From Gordonia sp. OPL2 (lineage in GTDB: Bacteria > Actinomycetota > Actinomycetes > Mycobacteriales > Mycobacteriaceae): a stretch of 64,000 bases of DNA. The notes beneath the pieces are model-generated. The model did not search any database. It was not told the DNA's origin and worked only from the letters and a program-made list of their open reading frames with translations. Of the stretch, positions 63,447 to 64,000 are shown piece by piece. Each line of letters opens with the position of its first letter. Positions within the stretch are counted from its first letter, which is position 1. The position numbers and the translations under genes are program-made. The DNA lies in contig NZ_RKME01000010.1 of NCBI RefSeq assembly GCF_003797825.1, positions 1 to 64,000 on the forward strand, given 5' to 3'.

Positions 63447-64000
63447 TCAGCTCGTGACGGAGGAGAAGGTGAAGTCGCCGTGATCGCTGCCGAGCCCTGT
63501 TGCCACGATTCCCGCCACGGCACAACCGATCTCGGCTGCCTCGCGGAGTCCGAAGTCATGCCCGCGCGCAACGATGAAGCCTGCGGAGAAGGAGTCGCCG
63601 CACCCGCTCGTGTCGACGACCGTGACCGGTCGCGCAGGAGCATGTTCGGCATCGTCGGCGGTGACCACGTGGGCGCCGTCGGCGCCGGCGGTCACGGCGA
63701 CGCACGCGACGCCGCAGTCGATCAGTCGGCGGCAAGCGGTGACGAGGTCGTCCTCGCCGGTGAACCCGCGCACCTGATCGTCGTTGGGGAGAAGGTAATC
63801 CAGCTGTGCCAGGACAGGCTCGATCCAGGCGAGCAACCCGGGGTCGCCGTCGGCGAGGATGTCGGCGGAGACCGTCGTCCCGGCTGCACGGACGTCGGCC
63901 AGCAGGGGGGCCAGTTCCGGCGGGTTGAGCAGTTCCGGCGCGCCGATGTGGAGATGGTCGACGCCGGTGAGCAACTCCAGTGGGGCGTCACCGAGCGGAT
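63447..64000 (-). CDS. PfkB-family carbohydrate kinase, 3' part
   Basis: The gene continues past the right edge; about 184 codons are present. The ATP/substrate signature DTSGCGDSFSAGFIVA (Asp of GCGD as catalytic base) and AVTAGADGAHVV identify the ribokinase/PfkB family, which phosphorylates sugars, nucleosides or related alcohols. NDDQVRGFTGEDDLV follows the usual layout, but the substrate cannot be inferred from this half. The frame is open to 64000 (complement begins within a codon), with no start codon needed inside the window. Confidence 0.82.
   Translation of the reverse strand, partial: PLGDAPLELLTGVDHLHIGAPELLNPPELAPLLADVRAAGTTVSADILADGDPGLLAWIEPVLAQLDYLLPNDDQVRGFTGEDDLVTACRRLIDCGVACVAVTAGADGAHVVTADDAEHAPARPVTVVDTSGCGDSFSAGFIVARGHDFGLREAAEIGCAVAGIVATGLGSDHGDFTFSSVTS

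Overview
The window is high-GC actinobacterial DNA, most like Gordonia or a close relative in the Mycobacteriales; this is inferred from gene content, since no rRNA or marker gene is present. The frame genes follow the order I recall for Mycobacterium tuberculosis Rv3240c-Rv3227: the C-terminus of SecA (1-297), an Rv3235-like protein, a WS/DGAT (Tgs3-like) acyltransferase, an Rv3231c-like protein, the ferredoxin-type reductase (Rv3230c-like), DesA3-type desaturases (here two in tandem), then convergent rsgA and aroA. No ppk2 lies between the acyltransferase and the Rv3231c-like gene.

Between the second desaturase (ends 11094) and rsgA (ends 42997) sits a ~32 kb accessory island devoted mainly to inositol and related polyols. 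At 11.1-16.3 kb are an MFS exporter with a divergent LysR gene, a hydroxypyruvate isomerase-like protein, a Gfo/Idh/MocA oxidoreductase and a LacI regulator with its own double palindromic operator. From 16.3 kb come an IolT-like sugar porter, an IolW-like dehydrogenase, the minus-strand run iolC - aldolase - iolB - iolD - iolG - iolA (27054 down to 19386), another Gfo/Idh/MocA gene with an MFS gene, a three-gene sugar ABC importer (30124-33048), an unusual DNA-binding-less LacI-like/Rossmann fusion protein (33199-34356), a type II NADH dehydrogenase, and a second minus-strand catabolic run (phytanoyl-CoA dioxygenase-like, SDR, Gfo/Idh/MocA, IolE-like, Gfo/Idh/MocA). A LacI regulator and a GntR regulator (IolR-like) close the island. 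A recurrent TGTC-NN-GACA operator precedes the transporter, iolC, ABC and iolW-like genes, so most of the island looks like one regulon. Together the genes could import inositols, interconvert stereoisomers, and take the ring through inosose, its dehydration and hydrolysis products and the phosphorylated keto-acid to a semialdehyde that IolA converts to an acyl-CoA.

Right of aroA (45.3-64 kb) the content is ordinary accessory metabolism: a VOC protein, a small conserved protein, an NCS2 purine permease with an odd C-terminal extension, a NUDIX hydrolase, a TetR gene with a Tat-exported FAD oxidoreductase, a zinc alcohol dehydrogenase, the YdbS/YdbT-like PH-domain membrane pair, a DUF222/HNH protein with degraded HNH region, an SDR with an SGNH hydrolase, an acyl-CoA dehydrogenase divergent from a TetR gene, a LuxR-type regulator, a BBE-like FAD oxidase, a RidA protein with a repeat-built N-terminus, and a truncated PfkB-family kinase at the right edge. 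No tRNA, rRNA, insertion sequence, phage gene or CRISPR array was seen.
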